Shown: positions 1 through 7,971, numbered from the stretch's first letter. The stretch: DNA of 32,755 bases from Gammaproteobacteria bacterium (GCA_024277935.1 JAJRUF010000111.1:1-32755); one strand, 5' to 3'. Notes: a model not told the origin generated them from the letters alone. Translations and numbers: made by a program.

Positions 1-137
1 AGTGGAACTCCATTGTGCTTGATGCATGGTGTACCGATTTCAAAGATGTCAATATATGGCGCTACTTCTTCTGCTAGTGCTACTGTTGCGTCAAAATCTA
101 GTGAGTCTAATGCCATTTGAATTAATGGTGTTGCCAT
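1..137 (-). CDS. hxlA: 3-hexulose-6-phosphate synthase, N-terminal part (cut by window edge)
   Basis: The enzyme condenses formaldehyde with ribulose 5-phosphate to hexulose 6-phosphate, the entry step of the ribulose monophosphate pathway in methylotrophs. Only the first 45 codons are inside the window. They begin MATPLIQMALDSLDFDATVA and include EEVAPYIDIFEIGTPCIK, which I recognise as the (beta/alpha)8 N-terminus of this family, with the conserved first-strand QMALDSLD and second-strand DIFEIGTP segments. The start is the ATG whose A is at 137. It is preceded on the minus strand by CGGAGT, a good ribosome-binding site about 8 nt upstream. The gene is divergent from the HAD phosphatase at 486. 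The short fragment matches the family well, but the C-terminus, and any fusion to the isomerase PHI, cannot be seen. Confidence 0.88.
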   Translation of the reverse strand, partial: MATPLIQMALDSLDFDATVALAEEVAPYIDIFEIGTPCIKHNGVP

Positions 138-485
138 GTTATATACTCCGATTGTTTATAATTTTTATTGAAAAACTTTTTTTCAAACCGCACTCTAAAT
201 CAGAACATACTTGCCTGTCAATTTCCTCACTTCCTCCTGTTACTACAAGCACTGTCATTTCCTTTAGTAGAAACAGTAAAAATATAATAAGTTCAATAGG
301 TTATAAATACAAAGCTTAAACACTAACGGCCTCACAAAAAAACTCATTCAGTTTATTTACCCCCCTTTACCTGATAGGCTTTTAAGCAACATATCTTTGT
401 TTTTTACCAACAATATAGACAAATTAAAGCATAGTATGCCATCCTCTTCCCCATTCTTTATTACAACCAACACATATATCTTAAA
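138..485. promoter_or_regulatory. Divergent intergenic region between hxlA and the HAD gene
   Basis: 348 bases without a convincing gene. It must hold the promoters of two divergent genes. For hxlA, a weak candidate on the minus strand is TTGAAA (186-181) with TTATAA (161-156), spacer 19, or AATTAT shifted by two bases, spacer 17. The rest is A/T-rich without clear palindromes. An open frame on the plus strand at 26-319 runs antisense through the hxlA start and is not considered coding. Confidence 0.35.
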
Positions 486-1310
486 ATGCAAGCACTTACC
501 AATATACATGCTCTTATCATTGATATGGATGGCGTACTATGGGAGGGTACAAGGGCTTTACCTGGGTTAAAAGCCTTTTTTGGATTACTTAGACAACAAA
601 AATTACCCTTTATTCTTGCAACAAATAATGCCAGCCTCACTCAGGCTCAATATATAAATAAACTTCAGTCAATGGGGGTTATAGTTTCAGCAAATGAAAT
701 ACTGACATCCAGCATGGCCACTGCACATTACTTATCAGAGCAAGTAAATCCCTGTGACACTCGAGTATTGGTTATTGGTGAAGAGGGTTTACGCCAACCC
801 CTTCTTGATAAAGGCTTTACTATTATAAATACCCCTTTTAGCAAACAAAGCAAGGTAGCAGACTTTGTTATTTGCGGTTTAGACAGACACCTTACTTGGA
901 ATAAATTAGCTGAAGCGTCTCTCCATATCTGTGCAGGTGCAAAGTTTATTGCCAGTAACGCAGACACGACACTTCCAACTGAACGAGGGCCTGTTTTAGG
1001 GAATGGGGCTATTTTAGCAGCTCTCGCATCAGCAACAAAAGTATCACCCACCATAATTGGCAAGCCAGAAGCTATTATGTATCAACAGGCTATAAATATA
1101 CTGGGGGTAGCACCAGACCAAACTATTGCAATTGGAGACCGTTTAAATACGGATATTCTTGGAGCCGTTAATACAGGTATTCGCAGCATTATGGTTTTAA
1201 CAGGTATATCCAGCGAACAAGACCTAATGTCTATAGACTATCAACCTACCTGGATTTTACCTGACCTTCCTGCCATAACGGCTGCATTACAATTAGCAAA
1301 CCATCAATAA
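486..1310 (+). CDS. HAD-superfamily (class IIA, NagD-type) sugar-phosphatase
   Basis: A 274-residue cytosolic HAD hydrolase, probably dephosphorylating small sugar or glycolytic phosphates. HAD motif I is IIDMDGVLWEG near residues 11-21, with nucleophile Asp13 and acid/base Asp15. Motif II is ATNNAS. The class IIA cap carries DTTLPTERG. Motif III is the lysine of GKPEAIMY, and motif IV is AIGDRLNTDI. Order and length fit the NagD/4-nitrophenylphosphatase/phosphoglycolate-phosphatase-like group, whose substrates cannot be read from sequence. It is divergent from hxlA and followed 140 nt later by dhaK on the same strand, so a role in C1 or triose-phosphate metabolism is an inference from position only. 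The ATG at 486 places motif I at the usual distance from the N-terminus. Confidence 0.85.
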   Translation: MQALTNIHALIIDMDGVLWEGTRALPGLKAFFGLLRQQKLPFILATNNASLTQAQYINKLQSMGVIVSANEILTSSMATAHYLSEQVNPCDTRVLVIGEEGLRQPLLDKGFTIINTPFSKQSKVADFVICGLDRHLTWNKLAEASLHICAGAKFIASNADTTLPTERGPVLGNGAILAALASATKVSPTIIGKPEAIMYQQAINILGVAPDQTIAIGDRLNTDILGAVNTGIRSIMVLTGISSEQDLMSIDYQPTWILPDLPAITAALQLANHQ

Positions 1311-1450
1311 TTCATGTTAATCTGAGAATATTGCTTGTATTTTACAAAGTCTCGCTTGTGGTTTTATTATGCCTTATATGCTTGGTCGGATGTATGACTA
1401 CAACTATAAACCCCGCATGCGAAACAGTATTAAATCAGGAGACTCTACTT

Positions 1451-2440
1451 ATGAAAAAATTTCTAAATAATATTGATACCCTACTTGATGAAAGCCTTCA
1501 AGGCTTTGCTAAAGCTCACTCAGATATTATTCAGCTTCACACACACCCCACAGTTGTAACTCGCAACACAGCGACATCCACTAATAAAGTAACCCTTGTT
1601 TCCGGTGGAGGTTCTGGTCACGAGCCACTACACACAGGTTTTGTTGGTAAAGGTATGCTTGATGCCGCGTGTCCAGGGCAGGTATTTACATCTCCCACCC
1701 CAGATCAAATGATAACAGCGGTTGAGTTAGTTGAAAATGGTGGTGGCGTATTATTTATTGTAAAAAATTACGCAGGTGATGTCATGAACTTTGAAATTGC
1801 CAGCGAGATGATTGCCTGCCCCTTTGAAACCATTTTAGTGGACGACGATGTTTCCCTACCCAAGACTCACAGTACAGGACGACGAGGGGTAGCAGGTACT
1901 TTAATTGTTGAAAAAATTGTTGGGGCTGCGGCTGAACGTGGAATGAACCTAGCTGACTGCAAAGTATTAGGTGATAAAGTCAATCAAATGACAGCATCCA
2001 TGGGTGTCGCATTAAATTGTTGTACCGTACCTGCCTTAGGAAAACCCACTTTTGAACTAGCAAATGATGAAATGGAAATGGGGGTGGGTATTCATGGCGA
2101 ACGAGGGCACGAAACACTCAAACTTCAACCTGCAACAAAAATAGTAAAGCAAATAGCACAAGCTATTGACGAGGATCTAAAACCAAAAAAAGGTCAAAAA
2201 GCCTTACTACATATAAATGGGCTAGGAGCGACACCTCTTATGGAATTGCATTTAATTTATGATTTAGCTGCACAATATTGGGAAAACAAAGGTATTGAAA
2301 TTTGTCGCTCACTTGTAGGTAACTACACCACCTCGCTTGATATGGTGGGCTGTTCAATTACTCTAACTTTACTTGATGAAGAAATGATGCAAATGTGGGA
2401 TGCACCCGTAAATACAGCTAGTTTACGTAAAGGCTGCTAA
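1451..2440 (+). CDS. dhaK: Dihydroxyacetone kinase subunit DhaK
   Basis: DhaK binds dihydroxyacetone covalently through a histidine and presents it for phosphorylation by DhaL, giving dihydroxyacetone phosphate. The protein shows VTLVSGGGSGHEPLH, the FIVKNYAGD segment (Lys and Asp of the active site), GRRGVAGT, and GVGIHGERG, whose His215 corresponds to the substrate-binding histidine of the family. The C-terminus has NGLGATPLMEL and LDMVGCSITL. With the ATG at 1451 it has 329 residues, the size of the shorter DhaK proteins. I chose this start because AGGAG lies 10 nt upstream and MKKFLNNIDTLLDESLQGFA aligns with E. coli DhaK. The frame stays open upstream to a TTG at 1331 and encodes a lipoprotein-like segment, discussed in the findings. 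No dhaM lies nearby, so the phosphoryl donor is unknown. Confidence 0.93.
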   Translation: MKKFLNNIDTLLDESLQGFAKAHSDIIQLHTHPTVVTRNTATSTNKVTLVSGGGSGHEPLHTGFVGKGMLDAACPGQVFTSPTPDQMITAVELVENGGGVLFIVKNYAGDVMNFEIASEMIACPFETILVDDDVSLPKTHSTGRRGVAGTLIVEKIVGAAAERGMNLADCKVLGDKVNQMTASMGVALNCCTVPALGKPTFELANDEMEMGVGIHGERGHETLKLQPATKIVKQIAQAIDEDLKPKKGQKALLHINGLGATPLMELHLIYDLAAQYWENKGIEICRSLVGNYTTSLDMVGCSITLTLLDEEMMQMWDAPVNTASLRKGC

Positions 2441-2524
2441 AACGGTGAGGCCAGACCAACTTTCTACTAAATGACATTTTAAAACCAACCACCATGATTC
2501 ATTAGCTGACCTCAGCTTGATTTA

Positions 2525-2735
2525 ATCAATTAAGTGGGCATCTTTCAGTTTCCAGTTTACACTTTTGTATTGATATTTCTGTAGGATGTGCCGACGTTAG
2601 GAGGTGCATCAAATGAAGTTTAGCTGATGCGCTTCGTTCCTCAGCACATCCTACAATGATGTGTTTATTTTCTCACACTAAAAAGTGTAAGCTATTTTAT
2701 GGTTAAAATGAAAGATGCCATTAAGTGTATTGATT
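2525..2735. repeat. Nested inverted repeat between dhaK and dhaL
   Basis: Several arms face each other around the GTAGGATG palindrome at 2580-2655. GGCATCTTTCA (2537-2547) is matched exactly by TGAAAGATGCC (2709-2719). TTACACTTTT (2557-2566) is matched exactly by AAAAGTGTAA (2681-2690). AATCAAT and ATTGATT mark the outer ends. The arrangement suggests a miniature element or long hairpin into which, or around which, a second repeat was placed. Confidence 0.6.
2580..2655. repeat. GTAGGATG-class palindromic repeat (degenerate copy)
   Basis: It begins TGTAGGATGTGC and ends GCACATCCTACA, a perfect 12-bp pair. The inner right half, TGATGCGCTTCGTTCCTCAG, matches the perfect copy at 14554-14623, while the left half has drifted. 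It is therefore the same dispersed repeat family, REP- or MITE-like. Confidence 0.75.
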
Positions 2736-2804
2736 GTAGAGCGAGCTTTAGTCCATAATAACTCAAAAAATACGAATTCAATAGCCGACTAAAGTCCGCT
2801 CTAC
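2736..2804. repeat. CTTTAG-core palindromic repeat, long-loop copy
   Basis: GTAGAGCGAGCTTTAGTC (2736-2753) faces GACTAAAGTCCGCTCTAC (2787-2804), an 18-bp inverted pair with a two-base swap and a 33-nt loop. It shares its arms with the tight palindrome at 5355-5384. It lies 27 nt past the end of dhaL, so it may also act as a 3' hairpin for that gene. Confidence 0.75.
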
Positions 2805-2831
2805 TCTATATCCAGCACACCAAACAGTCAC

Positions 2832-3458
2832 TTATCCCAAGCTTCCACTGTTATTTTTCAGTTCATCCACTATTGCACAAATCATTAACTGACTGGTTCT
2901 TGCACCTGCATCAATATGCCCCAGACTTTTTTCTTCTAAATATGATGCTCGTCCCTTTGTTGCCTTCATATCTCGGGTGGATTCCATACCTTTAACAGCG
3001 CTCTGACAAATTTCATCCATACTTCCCCCTTTCAGCATTTTATCTGCTACGGGTATTAAGGTATCAAGCATGGTTTTTTCCCCTGCTTCGGATTTCCCTC
3101 TTTTTTTAACGGCTTCAACGCCTGCAACAAAAACTTCTGCAAATTGTTGTTGATTAAATTCCGTTTTGCCTGCCATCGCCTTACTCATGCTAATAAAAAG
3201 TGTACCCATTAATGAACCAGATGCACCTCCCATTGTGGATAATAAGGTCATACCTATTTTTTGAATAGCTTCCGCCCACTCAAGCTTGGCTATTTCATCT
3301 GCTTGCTGATTTAACGCATCCAGCCCTCGTTGTAAATTAGTGACATGATCACCATCACCAAGCACCTGATCTAATACTGTTACTTCCTCTGCATTTTGTT
3401 CAATTATTGAACTTACCGCTTTAATTAAATCAGGTAGAATTTTAGACCTTAATGACAT
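2832..3458 (-). CDS. dhaL: Dihydroxyacetone kinase subunit DhaL
   Basis: DhaL is the nucleotide-binding partner of DhaK and transfers phosphate to dihydroxyacetone through a bound adenine nucleotide. In 208 residues it carries the three metal/nucleotide aspartates Asp30, Asp35 and Asp37 (LDQVLGDGDH), the phosphate-binding GMTLLSTMGGASGSLMGT segment, the family motif KTMLDTLIPV, and the C-terminal KGRASYLEEKSLGHIDAGA. The ATG at 3458 is preceded by AGGA at a good distance. The gene faces dhaK on the opposite strand across 391 bp of repeats, instead of following it in one operon as is usual. The two are therefore probably transcribed separately. Confidence 0.93.
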   Translation of the reverse strand: MSLRSKILPDLIKAVSSIIEQNAEEVTVLDQVLGDGDHVTNLQRGLDALNQQADEIAKLEWAEAIQKIGMTLLSTMGGASGSLMGTLFISMSKAMAGKTEFNQQQFAEVFVAGVEAVKKRGKSEAGEKTMLDTLIPVADKMLKGGSMDEICQSAVKGMESTRDMKATKGRASYLEEKSLGHIDAGARTSQLMICAIVDELKNNSGSLG

Positions 3459-3612
3459 ATCAGCATCCTATTTAATATAAAAGTATTATTACTATATCGC
3501 ATTTTACAATGCACAACACCACTATGCTTATGGTAGTATTTGACCAATGTTTCTGTTTCGGTTAAATTCGATTCAGTTCAATAATAACTATAATAAATAT
3601 GAGGATACTTTT

Positions 3613-4977
3613 ATGGAAATTCTAATCGTTATTGTTTTAGCTTTATTAGTGTTTGTGCTTTGGCCGGAAAAAGCTAACAAAAAGCTAACTGAAACAGTTA
3701 CCCTAGAACCTGAACAAGATTATGACCGAAGGGAGCAAGATAACCAAGCCATTAGAGACGCACAATTAGCTCAAGAAGAATTGGAAGTACAGCAAGAAAG
3801 ATCCAGAAGAATTCAGCAACAAGAATTATCTGAGCGTGAAGCGGCTATTGCCCAAGCTGAGCGTGAATTACGCTTTATGCAAGATGATTTAATTGAGCAG
3901 GCAAATCGATTGTCTCAAGAGGAAGCCATCTTACAAAATATTCGTCAAGAACTTGAAAATACACAAGAACAGACTGCGCAAGAATCACGAACAGCCAAAC
4001 AAATTGCTGAAGATATTGAAAACCGCCAATACCAGTTATCACGGCATGAGCTACAAATTAAAGAGCAACAAGATGAGCTTGCTTTAGCGACAGAACGCAG
4101 TGTCCAGCAAGAACAACAAATCAAAAAGGCCCAGTACGAATTAGAATTAAAAGCCGAAGATATTGCCAGACAAGAACGTGAATTAAATAGCACTCAAGAA
4201 GAGCTTGAGTATAGGCTCGAACAAGAACGTATTGAACGTGAGCGTATTGAGCAAGAAAGGCTGGAACAAGAACGCGCTGAACTTGAACGTATTGAGCAAG
4301 AAAGACTGGAACAAGAACGTGTTGAACTTGAACGTATCGAGCAGGAAAGGCTGGAACAAGAACGCGCTGAACTTGAACGTATTGAGCAAGAAAGACTGGA
4401 ACAAGAACGTGTTGAACTTGAACGTATTGAGCAAGAAAGGCTGGAACAAGAACGTGTTGAACTTGAACGTATTGAGCAAGAAAGGCTGGAACAAGAGCGT
4501 GCTGAACTTGAACGTATCGAGCAGGAAAGGCTTGAGCAAGAGCGTATTGAAGCAGAAAGTATTCCTCCTATTACAGAAGACCAAATAGATATTGTTCAAT
4601 CTACTTGGAAAATGGTTGTTCCTGTTAAGGATCAAACTGCTGATTTGTTTTATCGCAAATTATTTCAAATGGCCCCTGAAGTAAAAGCTTTATTTAGCGG
4701 CGATATGAAAGTTCAAGGCGACAAATTAGTCACCTCAATTAATCTTGTGGTTAATTCTCTTAATAATTTAGAGCATGTTGTTCCTGCCCTGCAAGAAATG
4801 GGCAAACGCCATGTAGAATATGGAGTACAGCCTGAACACTATGATACTGTTGGTGCGGCTTTATTATGGACATTGGAACAAGCTCTAGGTGATGAATTTA
4901 CAGCTGAAGCCAAAGATGCCTGGACTACTGCTTATGGTCTGATAGCTGCCTCAATGGTTGAAGGCGCGGGGTATTAA
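3613..4977 (+). CDS. Membrane-anchored coiled-coil protein with C-terminal haemoglobin domain
   Basis: 454 residues in three parts. Residues 1-17 ([17 protein letters not shown]) form one N-terminal membrane anchor. Residues 30-316 are very rich in Glu, Gln and Arg without breaks, a long coiled coil or single helix; its end is seven 15-residue units of the [15 protein letters not shown] type. Residues 320-454 are a bacterial single-domain globin. They align with Vitreoscilla haemoglobin: FYRKLF with the B10 Tyr, ALF with the CD1 Phe, a Gln at E7 (KVQGDK), proximal His F8 in KRHVEYGV, and DAWTTAYG. It should bind haem and O2 (or NO) and be tethered to the inner membrane; which side is not certain. 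GAGG at 3601-3604 supports the ATG at 3613; an in-frame ATG at 3547 lacks such support. The fused architecture is unusual. The function (O2 delivery, NO detoxification or sensing) is inference. Confidence 0.85.
   Translation: MEILIVIVLALLVFVLWPEKANKKLTETVTLEPEQDYDRREQDNQAIRDAQLAQEELEVQQERSRRIQQQELSEREAAIAQAERELRFMQDDLIEQANRLSQEEAILQNIRQELENTQEQTAQESRTAKQIAEDIENRQYQLSRHELQIKEQQDELALATERSVQQEQQIKKAQYELELKAEDIARQERELNSTQEELEYRLEQERIERERIEQERLEQERAELERIEQERLEQERVELERIEQERLEQERAELERIEQERLEQERVELERIEQERLEQERVELERIEQERLEQERAELERIEQERLEQERIEAESIPPITEDQIDIVQSTWKMVVPVKDQTADLFYRKLFQMAPEVKALFSGDMKVQGDKLVTSINLVVNSLNNLEHVVPALQEMGKRHVEYGVQPEHYDTVGAALLWTLEQALGDEFTAEAKDAWTTAYGLIAASMVEGAGY
4246..4560 (+). repeat. 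45-bp tandem repeat, seven units, inside the globin stalk
   Basis: Units start at 4246, 4291, 4336, 4381, 4426, 4471 and 4516. Each codes for [10 protein letters not shown] followed by A/V-ELER; the last diverges to IEAES. Units differ by a few synonymous changes and an Ala/Val swap (order A, V, A, V, V, A), which points to recent duplication of single and paired units. The repeat is in frame and changes stalk length by 15 residues per unit. Confidence 0.95.
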
Positions 4978-4994
4978 GTTAATAAAATGATATT

Positions 4995-5024
4995 TTGTAG
5001 GGGCGGCTAAAGCCACTCCTGCAA
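4995..5024. repeat. CTAAAG-core palindrome downstream of globin gene
   Basis: TTGTAGGGGCGGCT and AGCCACTCCTGCAA flank AA, an inverted pair with three mismatches. It belongs to the same loose family as 5355-5384. It lies 18 nt past the globin stop and could act as a transcript-end hairpin. From 5025 to 5354 I see no gene or clear signal. Confidence 0.6.
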
Positions 5025-5354
5025 AGATACAAAATAATAAAATACCTTAACTGAATGGCAGTGAAGAGATTAAAGCAATAGATTGAGTGTTGGCTAAAGT
5101 TCACATAATCAGAAATATTTATGTTTCCAAAAAAGAAGGGTTGTAATTAAAAGTATTTTCACGACTTCTAAAGCACTGCGTTTCCTACTCATAAGAGAGC
5201 CAAGCCCAAGAACCCAGATTAGCTTTCGTCTTCAGAACAAGAATACCTTCAAGATTAACTAAACTATTTTTATGGTCTACACTTATTCGGACTACTGAAA
5301 TATAAAATAATCGCTATACACACCACAACTTAATAAAAATTATAAATTAAGACT

Positions 5355-5384
5355 TTGTAGAGCGGACTTTAGTCCGCTCTACAA
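5355..5384. repeat. CTTTAG-core palindromic repeat, perfect copy
   Basis: TTGTAGAGCGGACT and AGTCCGCTCTACAA are exact inverted 14-mers separated by TT. It sits about 70 nt upstream of pilD. The same arms occur at 2736-2804 and, drifted, at 18278-18302, so this is a dispersed REP-like element rather than an operator specific to pilD. Confidence 0.85.
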
Positions 5385-5452
5385 TCATTAAGCTGTGGCT
5401 TGTTGATAGCTCAGTCTCTCATAATTGTTTTCTATAAAAAGGCTCACCTTTT

Positions 5453-6328
5453 ATGTACCAACTACACATTATTTTTCAATCATCTCCTGGACTACTGACG
5501 GCTTTAGTCCTTATTATTGGTTTACTTGTAGGTAGTTTTTTAAATGTTGTTATTTATCGACTGCCTGTGATGATGGATATTGGCTGGAAAAAAGAATGTA
5601 AAGAATATTTAGAAATTGAAGATAACGATGACAAGCAGGAGCCTTTTAATCTTATGCTTCCCTTATCTCGTTGCCCAAATTGCAATGCAGACATCAAGGC
5701 TTACCAGAACATTCCAATTATCAGTTATTTATTTTTGCAAGGGAAATGTGCAAATTGCAAGACCCATATTGCTCTTCGCTACCCTTTAATTGAAGCGTTT
5801 ACCGGAATTACATCAGCAATAGTGGCTTACCATTTTGGTTATACTATTGAAATGGGCTTTGCATTATTACTCACCTGGGCACTTATTGCGCTTAGTTTTA
5901 TTGATATTGACCATCAACTATTACCTGATTCCATTACTTTGCCTATGTTATGGCTAGGATTGTTTTTAAGTTTATTTTCAACGTTTACCGATACAGACTC
6001 CAGTATTATTGGAGCTATTGCAGGTTACCTTAGCTTATGGACTGTTTATCAACTCTTTAAACTAGCAACAGGAAAAGAAGGTATGGGTTATGGCGATTTT
6101 AAATTACTCTCTCTGTTTGGTGCATGGCTAGGCTGGCAGTATATACCTCTTATTATTATACTCTCCTCTTTAGTGGGTGCGGTGATTGGTATTTCCATGA
6201 TTTTATTGGTTAAAAAAGACCGTAACATACCTATTCCCTTTGGGCCTTATTTGGCCGCAGCCGGATGGCTGGCACTGCTATGGGGCGATAAAATAAATGC
6301 ACTTTATTTAAATGCAGTAGGGCTTTAA
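5453..6328 (+). CDS. pilD: Type IV prepilin peptidase / N-methyltransferase PilD
   Basis: An inner-membrane aspartic protease (family A24) that cleaves the leader of type IV prepilins and pseudopilins and, in bifunctional members, N-methylates the new N-terminus. In 291 residues it shows the N-terminal GSFLNVVIYRLP, the cytoplasmic zinc-binding domain with Cys74, Cys77, Cys99 and Cys102 (RCPNCNADI, KCANCKTHI), the first catalytic aspartate in SFIDIDHQLLPD (around Asp151), and the second in GMGYGDFKLL (Asp215 of the GxGD motif). About seven or eight hydrophobic segments follow the family pattern. It is the first gene of a close cluster with coaE, zapD and yacG, an order well known from gammaproteobacteria. 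No pilin genes lie within the window. Confidence 0.95.
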   Translation: MYQLHIIFQSSPGLLTALVLIIGLLVGSFLNVVIYRLPVMMDIGWKKECKEYLEIEDNDDKQEPFNLMLPLSRCPNCNADIKAYQNIPIISYLFLQGKCANCKTHIALRYPLIEAFTGITSAIVAYHFGYTIEMGFALLLTWALIALSFIDIDHQLLPDSITLPMLWLGLFLSLFSTFTDTDSSIIGAIAGYLSLWTVYQLFKLATGKEGMGYGDFKLLSLFGAWLGWQYIPLIIILSSLVGAVIGISMILLVKKDRNIPIPFGPYLAAAGWLALLWGDKINALYLNAVGL

Positions 6329-6332
6329 AAGA

Positions 6333-6920
6333 GTGATAAAAGTTGCTTTAACGGGAGGCATAGGTAGTGGAAAGTCAACAATTACTGAACTTTTCAGTCA
6401 ATATAACACCCCCATTATCGATGCGGATATTATTGCGCACCAACTGGTAGAACCGGGAAAACCGGCTCTTATCCAGTTACAACAAGTCTTTGGAAAACTT
6501 ATTATCAATAGTGATAATAGTTTAAATAGACATTATTTAAGAGAATTAATTTTTTCTGATAAAGAGAAAAAACTGCAATTAGAATCCATTCTTCATCCCC
6601 TGATATTCCAACAAATACAAGCAGAGTGTGATAAACAAACTTCTCATTATGGCATTCTTGCTATTCCACTGTTAATTGAAACAAAGATGACCCACTTTGC
6701 AGACCGAATTTTAGTGGTTGACTGCCCAGTAGAAACTCAAATTGAGCGTGTTAAACAACGAGACAACCTTTCCATTGACCGTATTTTATCTATTATTTCT
6801 AGCCAAAGTTCTCGTAAAACAAGGTTATCTTACGCTGATGATGTTATTGATAACTCTAATTCAACATCTCAACTTGCAGAACAAGTCAAAAAGCTTCACA
6901 ATTATTACCTTAACCTGTAA
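6333..6920 (+). CDS. coaE: Dephospho-CoA kinase
   Basis: CoaE phosphorylates the 3'-hydroxyl of dephospho-CoA with ATP, the last step of coenzyme A synthesis, in the cytosol. The protein has 195 residues, the usual size. It starts with the P-loop ALTGGIGSGKST (residues 5-16), followed by DADIIAHQLVEPG, the substrate-binding region ILHPLI, the PLLIET segment, and the lid-like VDCPVETQIERVKQRD. The start is a GTG only 4 nt after the pilD stop, in agreement with the family N-terminus, so translation is probably coupled to pilD. Confidence 0.95.
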   Translation: MIKVALTGGIGSGKSTITELFSQYNTPIIDADIIAHQLVEPGKPALIQLQQVFGKLIINSDNSLNRHYLRELIFSDKEKKLQLESILHPLIFQQIQAECDKQTSHYGILAIPLLIETKMTHFADRILVVDCPVETQIERVKQRDNLSIDRILSIISSQSSRKTRLSYADDVIDNSNSTSQLAEQVKKLHNYYLNL

Positions 6921-7021
6921 AGATAGATTAACCTTGTTACTATTCAAAGTATCATTACTTTAAAAATGATCACAGATTTAACGAAACCAGAATAGCGACA
7001 ACAATTTAGGCAGCTTTGTTT

Positions 7022-7792
7022 GTGAATACACCTACCATCTACGAATTCCCTTTAAACGAGCGGATTCGGGTATTTATGCGGCTAGAACAATTATTTGAAC
7101 AACTCAGTCATTTTATGAGTGGTTCAACTGTTTCTGATAACCGTGCAGTTATCTCAGTTTTACTCGATATTCTGATGATTTTTAGTCGAAATGATTTAAA
7201 ATCTGAATTACTTAAAGAACTAGAGCGTCATTCAAAAACCCTCAATCTAATTTCCAATAATCAAGGGGTTGATACTGAAAAACTTGACCAAATTTTAGCC
7301 AATTTGGCTGATATTAGTAAAAAATTATATAACACCAATGGCAAAATTGGCATTCATATAATGGAAAGTGATTTATTTCAAAGTATTTCTCAACGCAGTT
7401 CTATCCCAGGTGGCACTTGCTCTTTTGACTTACCTGCTTTTCATTATTGGTTAGAACAAGATGCCGAAACTCAACAACAGGATTTAAATCAATGGACAAA
7501 ATCCCTTGCTAATATTCGTGCAGCAATAGAACTCATCCTTACTTTTATTCGCCAAAGTAGCCTTCCAACTCAGCAATATGCAACGGCTGGTTTTTTTCAA
7601 TTAGCTCTCGACAAATCACAGTCCTTTCAGCTAATTAGAGTATCTATAGACCGTTCACTCCCTTTATTTGCTGAAATAAGTGGCGGTAAACACCGGTTTA
7701 CTATCCGTTTTATGTCTCCTTCTTCTGGCAAAAAACGTCCTCAACAAACAACAGAAGATGTTCCTTTTTCACTGACTAGTTGTATTTTCTAA
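7022..7792 (+). CDS. zapD: Cell division protein ZapD (YacF)
   Basis: ZapD binds FtsZ and bundles its filaments at the division ring. The sequence [24 protein letters not shown] is the typical N-terminus. The C-terminal beta-rich part contains [26 protein letters not shown] and [19 protein letters not shown], all recognisable in the family; length is normal at about 256 residues. Two start codons are possible, TTG at 7016 and GTG at 7022, with AGG at 7008-7010. I prefer the GTG because it gives the usual N-terminal length, but the spacing favours neither clearly. It follows coaE after about 100 nt and overlaps yacG by one base. Confidence 0.93.
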   Translation: MNTPTIYEFPLNERIRVFMRLEQLFEQLSHFMSGSTVSDNRAVISVLLDILMIFSRNDLKSELLKELERHSKTLNLISNNQGVDTEKLDQILANLADISKKLYNTNGKIGIHIMESDLFQSISQRSSIPGGTCSFDLPAFHYWLEQDAETQQQDLNQWTKSLANIRAAIELILTFIRQSSLPTQQYATAGFFQLALDKSQSFQLIRVSIDRSLPLFAEISGGKHRFTIRFMSPSSGKKRPQQTTEDVPFSLTSCIF

Positions 7793-7971
7793 TGGATACA
7801 AAAAAAACATCAAGCAAAACCATTATTGTTTCCTGCCCTACTTGTCAAAAAACTGTAATTTGGTGTGATAAAGAGGTATTTAAGCCTTTTTGCAGCGAAC
7901 GTTGTAAGCTTATTGATTTGGGCGAGTGGGCTGCTGAAAAAAGAGTTATACCAGGCCAGCAAATTCATTAA
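7792..7971 (+). CDS. yacG: DNA gyrase inhibitor / zinc-binding protein YacG
   Basis: YacG is a small zinc protein that in E. coli binds GyrB and inhibits gyrase. The 59 residues hold the zinc ligands Cys15, Cys18, Cys34 and Cys38 (SCPTCQKTV and [20 protein letters not shown]), the family signature. The ATG at 7792 shares its A with the last base of the zapD stop (TAATG), so the two are translationally coupled. The C-terminal tail after IPGQQIH is shorter than in enterobacterial homologues, which is common. Confidence 0.95.
   Translation: MDTKKTSSKTIIVSCPTCQKTVIWCDKEVFKPFCSERCKLIDLGEWAAEKRVIPGQQIH

Noticed and set aside
26-319. 97-codon open frame on the plus strand near the left end
   Set aside because: It runs antisense across the hxlA start and its promoter region, has no ribosome-binding site or family likeness, and the minus strand clearly codes.
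728-1063. 111-codon minus-strand frame inside the HAD gene
   Set aside because: It is the shadow of a well-conserved plus-strand enzyme, with no recognisable product.
4246-4560. Seven short repeats considered as a CRISPR array
   Set aside because: The units are contiguous with no spacers, in frame, and lie inside a coiled-coil coding region.
4183-4635. Long open frames on the minus strand and in another plus frame over the 45-bp repeats
   Set aside because: They are by-products of the stop-free tandem repeat; their translations are low-complexity mirror images and only the globin frame continues into real domains.
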